64,000 nt of DNA, taken from contig NC_085114.1 of assembly GCF_030269925.1 (NCBI RefSeq), positions 16,076,001 to 16,140,000 of the forward strand. Reading direction: 5' to 3'. A program made the translations under genes and the position numbers. Under the pieces are notes generated by a model. It ran no database searches. It was given only the letters and a program-made list of their open reading frames with translations, and had not been told where the DNA came from. Below, piece by piece: positions 1 to 11,721 of the stretch (positions within the stretch are counted from its first letter, which is position 1; the number at the start of each line of letters is the position of its first letter). Origin of the DNA: Bombyx mori. Taxonomy: Eukaryota; Arthropoda; Insecta; Lepidoptera; Bombycidae.

Positions 1-34
1 TAATATTATCATTGTAGACAGACCCTTTTTTTAA

Positions 35-246
35 AGAGGTACCGCCCTGTTGTCTATATAATCGTGAAGCAGTAATACGTTTCGGTTTGAAGGATGGGCA
101 GCCGTTGTAACTATACTGAGACCTTAGAACTTATATCACAAGGTGGGTGGCAGCATTTACGTTGTAGATGTCTATGGGCTCCGATAACTACTTAATATCA
201 GGTGGGCCGTGAGCTCATTCATTCATCAATGCAACGAAAATAAAAT
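35..246 (+). repeat. Bm1-type SINE, 5'-truncated
   Basis: This stretch matches the body and 3' end of the SINE seen repeatedly in the window: GTGAAGCAGTAAT, then CGTTTCGGTTTGAAGG, then CTATGGGCTCC. The tRNA-like head is missing and the copy is diverged, with small insertions and a poor A-tail, so it is an old insertion. Confidence 0.85.
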
Positions 247-3172
247 TGTGATCTCGCTCGGGTAGGTACCTACATCCCGCCTCTCTCTGCTGTACGGTAC
301 CATTGTACTGTTGATACTGTACAATTGAGACGTCGGCCTCATGACTCAGGATGAGTAGCAGCTAGCTCTTAGTGATGGCATCCGGTGACCATGGCCGCGG
401 CCGTGAGCTCGAACATCTACCTACTGAATAAAAATACGATGTACTTAATTGAGGCTTCCACCTTGTGTTTCAATGTGGATGGCGGCTATATGTTCTGGTA
501 ACCACTTAGCACCGCACGGACGGTAAGCACGTCTTTTTAACTTCGCAAATAGAGAGCAACATCAGTATACCAAACATTGTTGAATCACAGTAATCTGATC
601 AAACCGACACAAGATAAGAAGTAAACAGTTTGACGGATTCAATTTAAATGAACACAAAACGGTCCCGAGGGGCGCCGGGGGGGGGGACGTTCCGAAGACG
701 TTTCTCCTCAAATATTGGATTATGTAAAACTGGACCCGCTCGTAGTGTTGCTGGATTTATCAAAAGCTCGAGTTCTTTGGATATTTATGATAAGAACAGG
801 TAGATATGGAACTGGGTCACGTTTCTTCTGATACGTATGATCTGGTAGTTACTGGAGCTCACAGATATCATTGCTCTACTTCTGCTCCCTACACGCCTTG
901 CGCGTCTTATCAACTGTAATTAGCAAATTTTTTATCTTCCGAACTATTATATTTTATTTTATTTTATTAAACATGTAATTCCCAATGAAGTAGGAAACCT
1001 ATGGAAATGAAACGTCAACCAAGATTTCGTGCCAGTGTGACGTCATCTGGCCACAAAACATGGCGGCTTTAGTGCTGTACAAAAGATTTCAATGTTATCA
1101 GGTTTTATCGATAAACGTTCTTGGCTCATTTTATTTTAAATATTGTTGAGTATTATTTATTTGTAGAATTTATACTTTAATGGGAAGTAAGTAGGTATAT
1201 TGTTATGTGCAAATATGATATGATTTAGATGGGTGAAATCTAAGACAAGTTCGTCCTTCGAATTTGCCAAGTAAACGATATGATGATTTTTAAAAGTTGC
1301 TACACTGATTTCATAAAGTTGTCGTTTGTCGCAAAACATAAAGATATGGCGTAGTTCAAAGCCATCAGCCCATTTCTAGCATGCTAAATGTTATCGTATT
1401 TTGAGTACGTGTTTTTCTTAGACTATTACAATCTATTTTAATTGTTTTGCTGACTCTAAAGTCCGTAACATACTACCGCAGCGCACCCCAAGGAAGGTGC
1501 GCCGCACCATTTGGATCACTTTCGCTTGAGAGTGATTCAAATTTTAAACTTATCAAGGGACCGCGTGAAAAAAAAACACCTACAGAACATTTATTCATTA
1601 ATTACAAACGTCATTCCTTGTGACTTCCTCTCTAAAATCACTTAATTATTAAATATTTAACAAATTTACAATAGTGTTTTGCTCACTGCGGAATAAAACT
1701 ATTTTATTTAAATAGTTCCGAAGAGATTTTGTCGGTAGCCTTTTTCCCGAAATATCTAAACAGAACGTCTAAATATGTTTTGATGACATATTTTAAAGTG
1801 GTATTTATGATTAGTGTCATGATCAATAGATTCCGACCGAAAAATGGATTTTTCGGATGAGGGCTCCATAATGAATTTAAATACATATAGATATAGTTTT
1901 AGGGCATCGACTTTCTTGAGATCCTATAAAATACGTTTTAATTATTATTTTTGTATGTTTTAAGCATGATAAATTATGAAATTTTATATAATCAATCATA
2001 TTAAATCGATATCAAAGTCAATAAATAATGTACAACCCAAAACAGACGGCCGAACTGACGTGACAATGACATTTGGCGCGCTAAACATGGCGGATTTTCG
2101 GCCTCATTGGACGGAGACGGAGATATTTACGTATATTCATGTTTCATTTTATGTACGCACTGAAATACTGTTATATTGTTTTCCTGCGAGTTAAAGTGCT
2201 GAGTAAGAACGAGATAGATATATGTTTACGTATGTGCCTTCAAAATGGGTGCTATTTATATAAGCAATTGTACGTATAGAACAATATGTCGTGTCCCTAC
2301 TATATAGGTCTATGGTAATTCCTTATGATTTAACTGAAAATTCACATTGGTCTCTCTACTAAGTGTAGCTTGAATTGCAGAAGACCAAAATTCAGTTTTT
2401 TGATACAGAAATTATATGTCCAATGTTATTCCATCAGTGTGGTAGTCGTCCGCGAACACGTCACGAGTACACTAGATTGGGGGGATTAGGGACTAGAGGT
2501 AGAATAGGGACAAATCTGGGATGTCACAATACTTTTGTTGAGTTGTCAGAGATTTAACTTTGTTGAAATAAAAATCACTTATTTGATGTTTTAGAATATT
2601 AAATAGTTTAATTTAGTCATCAAAGTTTTGTAACTCATTTAAATATATTAATAAATTAATTACCTGAACATAGGTACCCACCTAACAACTAAATACTGCC
2701 GGCCCTAGCGAAAAACTCTATTAACCCCTTAAGAGACCCGATTCACCCAATGACTGGGTGAATAGGAACATGTGAGTTTTCGTAACTTTTTATGATTATT
2801 CTTTAAAAAAACTATATCTTAATGCATTATTAATGAAAATTTAAACTACCTGAACCATTATGATCTCCGTTTTATTACTATAACTACAAAAAAAAAAGAT
2901 AAAAATCAATGTCGAACTTAAAAAGTGTCCCGATTCCCCCCATTTTACGTTAGGTAGGTATTTATTAAGAAAAACAGGTCCATGCTCGGAGTCTTGGTAC
3001 AGTCTTATCACTCAATACGAATTCATTGAGCTTCTTATTTTTTCAGTACCTATTTATTGTTAGTAATGCTTGCGACTGGAATTTCATGTCCAATCAATCT
3101 GGATTTTTAATTCGAAAACATGCTAGATTCATGCGGGATAGTTTTTTTTAAATTATGGCTTACACTGAGAAG
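247..3172. other. Gene-free AT-rich stretch
   Basis: I see no gene here. Open frames are about 60-72 codons and scattered on both strands, as chance predicts. There is a G-run near 679-687 and a short perfect hairpin at 2741-2763 (9-bp arms ATTCACCCA / TGGGTGAAT, 5-nt loop). The phrase AAACATGGCGG occurs near 1055 and 2085, perhaps two relics of one repeat. Confidence 0.6.
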
Positions 3173-3612
3173 TTTTTTTTATTGCTTAGATGGGTGGACG
3201 AGCTCACAGCCCATCTGGTGTTAAGTGGTTCCTGGAGCCCATAGACATCTACAACGTAAATGCGCCACCCACCTTGTGATATAAGTTCTAAGGTCTCAAG
3301 TATAGTTACAACGGCTGCCCCATCCTTCAAACTGAAACGCATTACTGCTTCACGGCAGAAATAGGCAGGGTGGTGGTAACTACCTGTGCGGACTCACAAG
3401 AGGTATTACCACCAGCAATTACGCAAATTATAAATTTGCGGGTTTGATTTTTATTACACGATGTTATTCTTTCACCGTGGAAGTCAATCGTGAACAATTG
3501 TTGAGTACATATTTCATTAGAAAAATTGGTACTCGCCTGAGATTCGAACACCGTTGCATCGCTCAACACGGATGCACCGGACGTCTTATCCTTTAGGCCA
3601 CGACGACTTCAA
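3173..3612 (-). repeat. Bm1-type SINE, near full length
   Basis: On the minus strand the order is a tRNA-like head (about 3612-3530, with a B-box-like TTCGAATCTCAG), a middle section, the conserved body, and an oligo-A tail (oligo-T at 3173-3180). The head is the internal RNA polymerase III promoter of this SINE class. At about 440 bp this is one of the two most complete copies in the window. Confidence 0.92.
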
Positions 3613-4769
3613 GTAAATTTTTAAAGTCGTTGTGTATATTCAGGAATTTAGTTTAAAGTAAATAGTGTAAGTAGGTTGAGATTCCTCACAGATGCCAATA
3701 GTCTTACTACTTTTTGTAACACTTTTTTTGTAATTAAACAGCAATGAACTTTTCCCAGAATTTTAATATTTTCAACATAACCACATTTTTAGATACCAGA
3801 ATATTCTTGGAAAGGGGAAAACTTTTGAAAATTGACTTCAAAAGATAGTAAATTGCGTTGAATAACAATTTAGCACAAGGTTTTTTTTGTGAATTCTTTG
3901 AACAAACTTACAATGGCCGGGAATGGAAGGCATTCACACTGTTACCTTCAGTTTTGTTTGAATTAGAAAAGGTTTCCTTTTGTATATTTCCTTTGGCTAA
4001 ATTTTATAATTAATAAAGGAAATCTGTTAAGTAAATATTCAAAAACAAAGGCATAAAAACAAAGGTTCCCTTGTTTCATAAAAATCATGACTTTAATTTT
4101 ACATAAATCTTTCGATAATCTACATTAAGAATTTGTAAAAATGGTGAAAAAAAAACATCTCTGAGATTTCGTTTTGGGCCACGAGCTTCAAACTTTGAAT
4201 GTATTTCAACAGTGGCATTCCTATTTTTCAATATGGACTGTAGATATAGGCGTGATGGGTCTACATTGTGTGGCGATAACGAAATTGGGATGTGGTCTCC
4301 ATCGCTCAATAACACCAAAAATGCTAGAGACGGTATCAACCATGCCATGGACGATTTAAATAAGATGCCGCTATTGTCCTGGAAGTAATTTGTCAGCATA
4401 CGTCAGCCAAGAAAGCATTCATAGAACACAATTGTATACCTACAATTATATATTTAAGAACGACACGGTTCGCTGGCATGAATAAAAAAAAATTCAAGTC
4501 GTAAAAAATATATATGGTAAATTACTTAAGCTATAAAAGTAGTTTAAATTTTAAATGATTCGATTCCATTTAATTCTTAAATACTAGATCGTCCTTTGGC
4601 TTTGTCTGCGGCTAACTATCAGAATCAGGGAACAGAAAAAACTTGGCAAAAACCTGCAGCACGCTAATCAAAAAAATTCTCTTCTTACTGATGCAACGCG
4701 GCCGGAGTGGCTGCAACTTGGATTGGACAGAAAGTTCACTGTGTTGGGTCGCTTTCCACGCACTGCTCA
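3613..4769. other. Gene-free AT-rich stretch
   Basis: No gene or known repeat recognised. A 104-codon minus-strand frame at 4085-4399 has no domain, lies in AT-rich DNA and overlaps a frame on the other strand, so I do not call it. Confidence 0.5.
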
Positions 4770-5025
4770 CATTTCTTGTCGAATTTGTCGTTGTATTCCA
4801 CTAGTTCGGCGAGAACGGTGACCATAGACACCGCCCAGTGAGTTTCTCGCCGATTCTTCTAGTGGGTCGCGATTCCGATCTAGTATTAGATTCAGGGAGC
4901 ATCGCTCTTGCCAGGGCTAGTGTTAGAAATTCTCTCAGGTTGTGCCCGTGACTTCACCCACGGGTCTGAGCGTAGCTGGAATAACCCCTGAGGCTTCCAG
5001 CAATTAGGTAGAGAAAAATGGAAGA
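4770..5025 (+). repeat. Degenerate LINE 3'-tail repeat
   Basis: Diverged member of the tail family better preserved at 35798 and 37290. Shared phrases include CAGTGAGTTTCTCGCC and GTGGGTCGCGATTCCGAT, then a GCTCTTGCCAGGGCTAGTG block and an A-rich end. Related text also lies in the 3' UTR of the Jockey element at 6576-6830. It is non-coding. Confidence 0.6.
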
Positions 5026-6556
5026 GTGGGTCAATTGATTGTGGGCCTCTAAGAGATAAGATTTAAATGTGGTTTTCTTTTTGTGTCAAATAAAGTAACT
5101 ACAAAAAAGTAAAAGTACTAATTTTCGGTCAATCAATTATAATCGATGTAGTTTTGAGAACGGTCTCCGCACCCTACGAACAATATTTGCAGCTTTAATC
5201 ATTAGATAGAAGTTACATACACAGCGTGCTATTAATATTTAACCAATAATAATTTATGTTTTATTAGAATACAAATCCTACTTCCTATATTACTATCAAA
5301 ATCGTAAAAGTTTGACGTGAAATTTATATATTTGGTGCGAAACAACACGTATCGGTTGCTGACCAGAGATTTGGGACATATTATACAGACTGAGTAATTA
5401 GCTTGAGATTGGCGCGCGGCTGACTAGGAGAATTTGATATAGGCTGTCAAGTATTTTTTACTATAGGTAACTAAAGCACTTGGCAAAGTTACAAGAACAA
5501 TTCGTTGAGGTTTTGTCAGATCTCCGCACAACATGACGTCCCTTTTTACTCGTAGTAAGTCTTTAAATATTTTCCAAACATTTACGAGTTGAATTTGAAT
5601 GTTACTTTATTTGTGTTAACTGCTATTTTATCTAAATTTAATGTTTGCACGTTTTCGCGATAACGCTCGACGTTTGTTCGCACATGACCCGTCCTGAAAT
5701 AGTTTTTAATTATTATAATTTATTATATTGAGCCACAACCACGCTGATATCATAAAAACATATAATTTAAAATTAAAATGATGGCAGATACCTAAACTAT
5801 TTATTGCAAACAATAGCGACTTCCCTCGGCTTCGCACGAGTGAATTTGTAACCGTTGCTGATAGTACCTACTCAGGTTGCGGCAAGTTCGTGTGTTTGGA
5901 GTTTATAAAAGACGGATTTTTTTTTACTCAATATATTGGTCACGACGTAATTGTCTAACAACTAAATCTATTTTTTTGTTATTCGGATAGGGGATCGAAC
6001 TGCCTCCGAGGGGCCACGCGGTGTATGTGGGACTTGACTGTCTGCCGTTGTTGGGAGCAGACCGCGGGCCCAAGAATATTTTTGGGGCCCTACCGCATCC
6101 TCTCATCCCTTGCACTCTCTTACTCGACCTCCGATCGTCGTCAGGGGTCAGTGTGCTTTGTGCCAGTTTTTTAACGTTCTCGATAGCGTAAAAGTTAACT
6201 CAAATTTGTATGCAGTTGAAACAGCGCCCCTAGCGGCAAACGTACGCAAACAATCCAACTCCGATTCAAGCGTCTCCGGCCGCTATTTCTTGTAGACTGT
6301 TTGAACTAAATCTGACTGCCTTAAAGTAATTTGTATTAAAATCAAAATCAAAATAAAAAGGGAACCGAGACGCCGCGTCAGCCTTTTGCACAGCTGCTCG
6401 GTGGACTGGGAGTCATACAACGTTACCCGAAACGCTTGCTCTGCTAGAAATACAGGCCGGGTGGCCGTACCTTAATGCGATAATACCTAGTTTATTTTAA
6501 CTGTTTTCTTTTGTTTTGGGAATTGAGCCCGTACCTGCTTACGAGATCCCTGTGCC
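5026..6556. other. Gene-free stretch
   Basis: No gene recognised. Sequence at 6110-6290 is more GC-rich, but its frames are short and overlap on both strands. The last bases are the pre-insertion flank of the Jockey element. Confidence 0.5.
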
Positions 6557-6575
6557 GAATGAGCCCCCGTGATAT
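6557..6575. repeat. Target-site duplication of the Jockey element, left copy
   Basis: GAATGAGCCCCCGTGATAT here is repeated as GAATGTGCCCCCGTGATAT at 11703-11721 (18 of 19 match). The two copies sit exactly outside the element's A-tail and its 5' end, as target-primed reverse transcription predicts. Confidence 0.9.
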
Positions 6576-6825
6576 TTTTTTTTTTTTTTTTTTTTTTATG
6601 ATTGAAGGATTACTGGTGGCCCTGTGGCCTTTCCAGCTTCACCAGGACAGGTGGGCGAGCAAATGCTCAGCCAGGAGGGGTGGGATTTGCTAACAACTGC
6701 CCGAGCGCCTCCGAAGGAGACCTAACAACTCAAGAGCAGTTGCTTCGCGAATGAATCTACTACCGGATCGGAATCGCGACCCACTGAGAAGATCCGGCGA
6801 GAAACTCAGCGGGCTGATGCATGGG

Positions 6826-9739
6826 TTAGGCTGCACGTCGACCTCTTTGTCGAGTTCGACGCGTACGGTTACCGGGGTTCCTCAGCCTGCTCCTAGTGTT
6901 AGAGCTGAAGGTATCTAATGCAAGAGTTATTGGATCTGATGGATCCGTAAGGACGTGTCTAGGGCGACGACGGTGACTTGCTCCTGCGTGATCAGGATTC
7001 GGGGAGTAGTCAGCGGCAGCAACGATAAGGCGATTATCATGACGCATAGCCTTATCGAAGTAACGTTCCGACACTGACTTCATGTGTTTGCGGATCGATT
7101 CGAGGCCCAGGTCGTCGTGTAGGTCGACGTTCCTCACGAACCACGGAGCCCCGACGGCTAACCTGCAAAAGCGGGATTGTAGGGATTGGAGGGTGTCTAT
7201 GTGTGTGCGGGCCGCGTGAGCGAACACCACACTCGCGTAAGTCATGACGGGCCTTATGCAAGTTTTGTAAAGTGTCACCTTGTTCCGAAGGGACATTTTA
7301 CTCCGCTTACAGATCATGGGATAGAGTCTGCCGAGAATAAATGCGGCACGATCGCGGACTGTTTTTATATGCGGGCGGAATGTCATGGATGCATCCAGGG
7401 TGACTCCCAGGTACTTGACCTTCCTAGCCCAGGGTATAGGTTGGCCGAAGAGGGTGATCGGGGGTGTGATATTTCTCCTCCTAATGCGGGAGGAAATAAG
7501 CGGTGAGTTTCCCCTTTGAAATAACACTGCTGTGCTTTTCGCTGGGTTGATGTCTATGCGCCATTTTCGGAACCACTGTCCGAGGGTTAACGCTGCACTC
7601 TGGAGCTTACTCGCGATTAGGGACTTGTTTCTACTTGAGTAGTAAACGGTTGTGTCGTCAGCGAATAAGGCTAGCTGAGTCGGCGGCGACCGGGGAATAT
7701 CGTTAATAAATAAACTAAATAGGAGCGGAGAGAGAACGGAGCCTTGCGGGACTCCAGCCGTGAGTGGTCGCGGGGAGGAGCGGGTTCCCTCTACTCGATA
7801 TCGAAAAGAGCGGTTAGACAAGAAGTCTCGTATGATGAGCACGAGACTATCCGGTACGCCCATGTTGAAAAGTTTGAAAATCAAACCGTTGTGCCAGACT
7901 TTGTCGAACGCTTTTGCGACGTCGAAGAAGAGGGCTCCCGTATAGATCGGTTTTGGTCGGTTAAGTCCTACAAGAATGTGCTCCGTGAGGCGGTGCACCT
8001 GTTGTACGCATGAGTGATTTGCACGGAATCCGAATTGTTCATCGATGAGAATGCCCTTTGATGAGACGAAGTCTCTGAGGCGTTTGTAGAGCAAACGCTC
8101 ATACAGTTTGCCCAGAGACATGAGGAGGCTAATCGGGCGGTAACTCGTCGGATGATTTTTTGGTTTACCGGGTTTATGTATGCCGATAACGTCTGCTTCT
8201 TTCCACACCGCGGGAAAGATACAGTTCGCCATAGCGGCATTGAAAATAGATGCCAACATCACGATGAGTTGGATGGGTAGAAGTTTAATAACGCGGTTAG
8301 ATATACCGTCGGAACCGGGAGCCTTGCGAGGACGTAGGTCTTTGATCAGGTCTTTAACTTCCATTGGGGTGACGGGTGGTAACGCATCCGAGGGTGGCAA
8401 GGATGTTCTGCGTTCTACCTCACTGTCTACTAATTCTACATGAACAGGGTCCACGGACTGAGTGCTGGGCGTGCACTGGGTTTGTAATGTATCGACCAGC
8501 AGCTCTGCTTTTTCATCATCATCGAATGCCGTGAGTCGGCCTGAGGCGTCTACGAGGGGGGGCATAGTTACTACCGTATCCGATTTGAGAGTACGAGCTA
8601 AGCGGTAGTAAGACCGTTGCGAGGGTGCGAGTCCTTCTAAGAAATCAGACCATCTGGCATCTCGGACTTCGGCGATGCGAGACTTTACGTCGCATTGTAG
8701 GGCACACATTCGAATTCGATTTTCCACGGTAGGATAGGTAAGAACGCGTCGATTCGCGCATACGATAGGTATCAAATGCGCGGATCGACGCATTCTTAGC
8801 TCTAAGGAGTTCCCTAACATCGTCGCGCAAATTGAAGCGGTGAAGGAAGTCCTCCGCTACAGCTTGCTTCGATGACCTATCTAATGTCGAGGTGATGTGT
8901 GAGGTTACGATGTCTATGGCTTCAGCGGTATCCTGAGGAGACGGGGTAGAGTCCGGGCTAAACGGGAGCGATGGTGGATCAGATTCAGCCAGGCTGATGC
9001 CCAGCGTGTGCCAATCCACCACAGTCCTCGTGACGGGAACGGAATCGGGAGCGCGACCGAGTTTCATAACGACGGGACGGTGGTCTGAATCTAACTCTGA
9101 AACTACTTCGATCGAGTGTAAGCGCAGAGCTACGTTTTTTAATAACGCTATGTCGAGTATATCCGGGCGATGCGCGATATTTAGCGGGTAGTGAGTCGGG
9201 GTTAGCGGAGCGATGATATCGAAGGCGAGATCATCAACTAGCGCGTCGAGCCGCCTGCCATTAGGGGTTGTGGTGTGAGAATTCCACCTGATGTGTTTAC
9301 AATTTAGGTCGCCCGCCAGAATGACAGAGCTTCCCATGCTGAGCAGCGCCTCGATATCACTGCTTAGAACAATCTTATCCGGTGGAAGATAAACGGACGC
9401 GATAACGATCGGCGCGTGTCCCGTCAGTGAGATTCGGCATACTGATGCTTCGATGTTAACGAGCGCGGGGGGATCGAGCGGGATGCAGTGCAAGGCTCTT
9501 CTGTAGTAGATGACGGTACCACCACCACGAGCAGTGAGCCTGTCGTTCCTAACCATGTTATAGTTCGCGATTTTAGGGTCGCGGCGCGCGGGCTTAAGTA
9601 GAGTCTCCTGTGCTAAAAATATGTCAATTTGATGGTCACGCAAAAAATCACAAACCTGATCACGTTGATTTGCGAGACCGTATGCGTTAAAAAATCCTAT
9701 TGTTACGGATAGGGGTTTCAGCCTACTTTTCTACGCCAT
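6826..9739 (-). pseudogene. Jockey-clade LINE ORF2 (endonuclease plus reverse transcriptase), broken
   Basis: ORF2 encodes the nickase and polymerase of the element. The endonuclease part (about 9730-8740) shows an FFNAYGLANQRDQ start, LAQETLL, LAGDLNCKH and SDHRPV, i.e. the apurinic-endonuclease fold with the catalytic Glu, Asp-Asn and Asp-His. The reverse transcriptase part (to 6826) shows SYRPISLL, FFDVAKAFDKVWH, GVPQGSVLSPLLF and catalytic FADD (codons at 7665-7654), then a basic C-terminus. Two lesions are visible. The start reads ATG GCG TAG, a stop at codon 3. A frameshift near 8725-8745 separates the endonuclease frame from the polymerase frame. The polymerase domain itself is open, so decay is recent. 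Confidence 0.9.
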
Positions 9740-9742
9740 TGA

Positions 9743-11407
9743 TTACCGGCGGAGTGAGGGGAGGACGTACGTATTTAACGACGCGTATACGTCGGCGTAT
9801 TCTTGCACAACGGCGATGAAGTGCTGTGCAGTGGAGGCGGCGCGGATGGCGTCACCTAAAGCGTTAACGCGCTCAAAGTTAATCGATTGAAAGAAGTCGA
9901 TCGCTAGAGCAAGATTGTCGGACGCTGTCGGAGGGCAATTCGCGGGGGAGGGGCGTATCGCGGGGGCGGGACGAATCGCGGAGGAGGGAGTTGTAGCCGT
10001 GTTCGTGTACGGCAGCGGTTTCGCCCAGGCCGAGCCACTGGGCACCGGCGCCGGAACGAATGCTGGCTTAGCCTGCGACACAGAGGGTGCCGAGGCTTTG
10101 ATGTCTGGGTGGGAAGCTCGGAGGCGGTTTTGGCGGGCGACGCGGCGATTTATTTTCGGGGCTCGGGGGCATCCGCGGTAATTTGCGGGGTGACCCTGTG
10201 TTCGACACAGGACGCAGCTAGGCGGTTCCGTCGCGGTTTTTTGATCGCGAGTGCAAAGGGCCGTAGCGTGATCGCCTAGACACTTGACGCATCGGGGGCG
10301 CGCGTGACAGTTACGGGAAGAATGCCCGTACAGTTGACAGTTATGGCACTGGCTAGGAGTGCCTTTTTTATGGGGGGCTTCGACGGCGATACCGGAGAGC
10401 CTACAGACGGTACGTATGTTAAAAATTTGCTTACCCTCGGGGGTAGGCTGGAGGGCGACTAGAACCATATTATATGGCTCCCTACCGCGGCCGGTGTGCA
10501 TGCGGTGCACTGAATTTACTGGTAGGCCTTGTTCCAGAAGGTCGGCCTTGACGAGTTCGGCATCCAACTCTTTAGGGATGCCACGTATGACGGCACGAAG
10601 TTCGCGCTCCTCCTGGAGCGTATACGTATGGAAACTTATACGCTCCTTACGGAGGTAAGAAGAGAGGGCCCTATGGTCGTCGGGTGTTTGAACCTTAATT
10701 TGAATGCCGTTCGCGAGGTTACGGGCATTCGTGAAATTAATATTTTTGGCCTTAAGGGCCAGGGAAACTCGTTCCCAGGCTGCCTTCTCTTGAAGGATTA
10801 CCGGGGGAGGGGCTTGGATTTTCTTTTGTACTACCGGGCGCGGCGACGGTGTAGCACGGGCAGGGGGAGCAACGGGGGTCGGTGGACGGAGGCGCGACGC
10901 GTTCGCGGCTCTGCTTACTTTGGCGGCCGCGGGAGCTCGGGCTTCCGCAGCGCGCCTCTTACCTTTTTGGACTACTGTGAATCCATCAGTCGAGGGGGCG
11001 GGGGAAAGATCGACCTCCATGTCCGACTCCGAGTCGGATGAAGAGGAGGGCGCGGGCGACCCGCAGGCGGGCGTTTTAGAGGGCGCGGGGTTGACGGTCG
11101 CGACGGAGGCCACGGACAATCGCTCGGGGGCAGAGGACGGCGCGGGCGCGATGGAGGCCGCGGATGAACGCGTGGACGCGACGTGTGCTGCGGATGAGCG
11201 CAGGGCTGGAACCGAGACCGCAGCGATCGACGCGGGAGCTTTGCTCGCGAGTATTGGGGACACGGGAGCGGCGGGCGCGACGGAGACCGCTTCTGAGTTC
11301 GCGGCGTGATTGGCCTTAAATTCTAAAAATTCGGCCGATAATGTCGGGTACCTCAGACGGAGGAATTCCGCGAACAGATCGATCGTGGACTCCATTGTAA
11401 CTGTCAC
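9743..11407 (-). CDS. Jockey-clade LINE ORF1 (gag-like RNA-binding protein)
   Basis: An intact 554-residue frame. ORF1 proteins of this clade bind element RNA to form the retrotransposition particle. Residues 1-200 are low-complexity, rich in Ala, Pro and Ser; residues 205-345 form a folded region; three zinc knuckles follow at about 354-367 (CHNCQLYGHSSRNC), 373-385 and 398-413, an arrangement usual for Jockey/R1 ORF1. The C-terminus is again Pro/Ala-rich. The TAA stop lies 4 nt before the ORF2 ATG (TAATCAATG), which suggests coupled reinitiation. The high GC of the N-terminal half also opens long frames on the opposite strand, which I take as shadows. Confidence 0.9.
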   Translation of the reverse strand: MTVTMESTIDLFAEFLRLRYPTLSAEFLEFKANHAANSEAVSVAPAAPVSPILASKAPASIAAVSVPALRSSAAHVASTRSSAASIAPAPSSAPERLSVASVATVNPAPSKTPACGSPAPSSSSDSESDMEVDLSPAPSTDGFTVVQKGKRRAAEARAPAAAKVSRAANASRLRPPTPVAPPARATPSPRPVVQKKIQAPPPVILQEKAAWERVSLALKAKNINFTNARNLANGIQIKVQTPDDHRALSSYLRKERISFHTYTLQEERELRAVIRGIPKELDAELVKADLLEQGLPVNSVHRMHTGRGREPYNMVLVALQPTPEGKQIFNIRTVCRLSGIAVEAPHKKGTPSQCHNCQLYGHSSRNCHARPRCVKCLGDHATALCTRDQKTATEPPSCVLCRTQGHPANYRGCPRAPKINRRVARQNRLRASHPDIKASAPSVSQAKPAFVPAPVPSGSAWAKPLPYTNTATTPSSAIRPAPAIRPSPANCPPTASDNLALAIDFFQSINFERVNALGDAIRAASTAQHFIAVVQEYADVYASLNTYVLPSLRR

Positions 11408-11702
11408 GTGCCCAGGGGGGGCTACCCCGGGACTTTAAACACACTCGCCTTACGGCGAGACCCCAAAACTATAATAATCACGATTAATTACGGCACACAA
11501 CCGTCCGTTCACAAACGGGCCACTAAGTTGCCGAACGAATTCCAGGAATTTAGGGGTCCGCCCGTTCACAAACGGCGGTGCGACGCAATTAGCACAGGTA
11601 GTCACTTCCGAGAAAACACTTGGACGCCAGATGTGCCACGAACCGAGGTCGGGCGATCGAACGAACAATGAGCACGTCAGCACGCGGCGAGTGCTTGGAT
11701 CG

Positions 11703-11721
11703 GAATGTGCCCCCGTGATAT
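11703..11721. repeat. Target-site duplication of the Jockey element, right copy
   Basis: Partner of the 19-bp copy at 6557-6575, with one mismatch (T for A at position 6). It fixes the 5' end of the LINE at about 11702. Confidence 0.9.

Larger units (their letters stand above)
6576..11702 (-). mobile_element. Near full-length Jockey-clade LINE
   Basis: A 5.1-kb non-LTR retrotransposon in minus orientation: 5' UTR (11702-11408), ORF1 gag-like (11407-9743), ORF2 endonuclease plus reverse transcriptase (9739-6826), 3' UTR, and an A-tail read as oligo-T at 6576-6597. A 19-bp target duplication bounds it, so it is one complete insertion. ORF2 is broken, so it is not autonomous. The reverse transcriptase carries FADD and GVPQGSVLSPLLF, typical of the Jockey clade; Bombyx BMC1 is a possible relative, not verified. 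The 5' UTR is also present in the deleted copy at 13031-14696, which supports the mapped 5' end. Confidence 0.93.

Noticed and set aside
3530..3612. tRNA-like sequence with a B-box, as a tRNA gene
   Set aside because: It is continuous with the SINE body and shared with the copies at 24560 and 26757; the arms do not form a proper cloverleaf.
4085..4399. 104-codon minus-strand frame
   Set aside because: AT-rich, no motif, and overlapped by an equally plausible frame on the other strand.
9915..11309. Several 88-170-codon plus-strand frames across the Jockey ORF1 region
   Set aside because: They lie opposite the GC-rich, intact ORF1 with its zinc knuckles; GC-rich codons open antisense frames. 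No domain on the plus strand.
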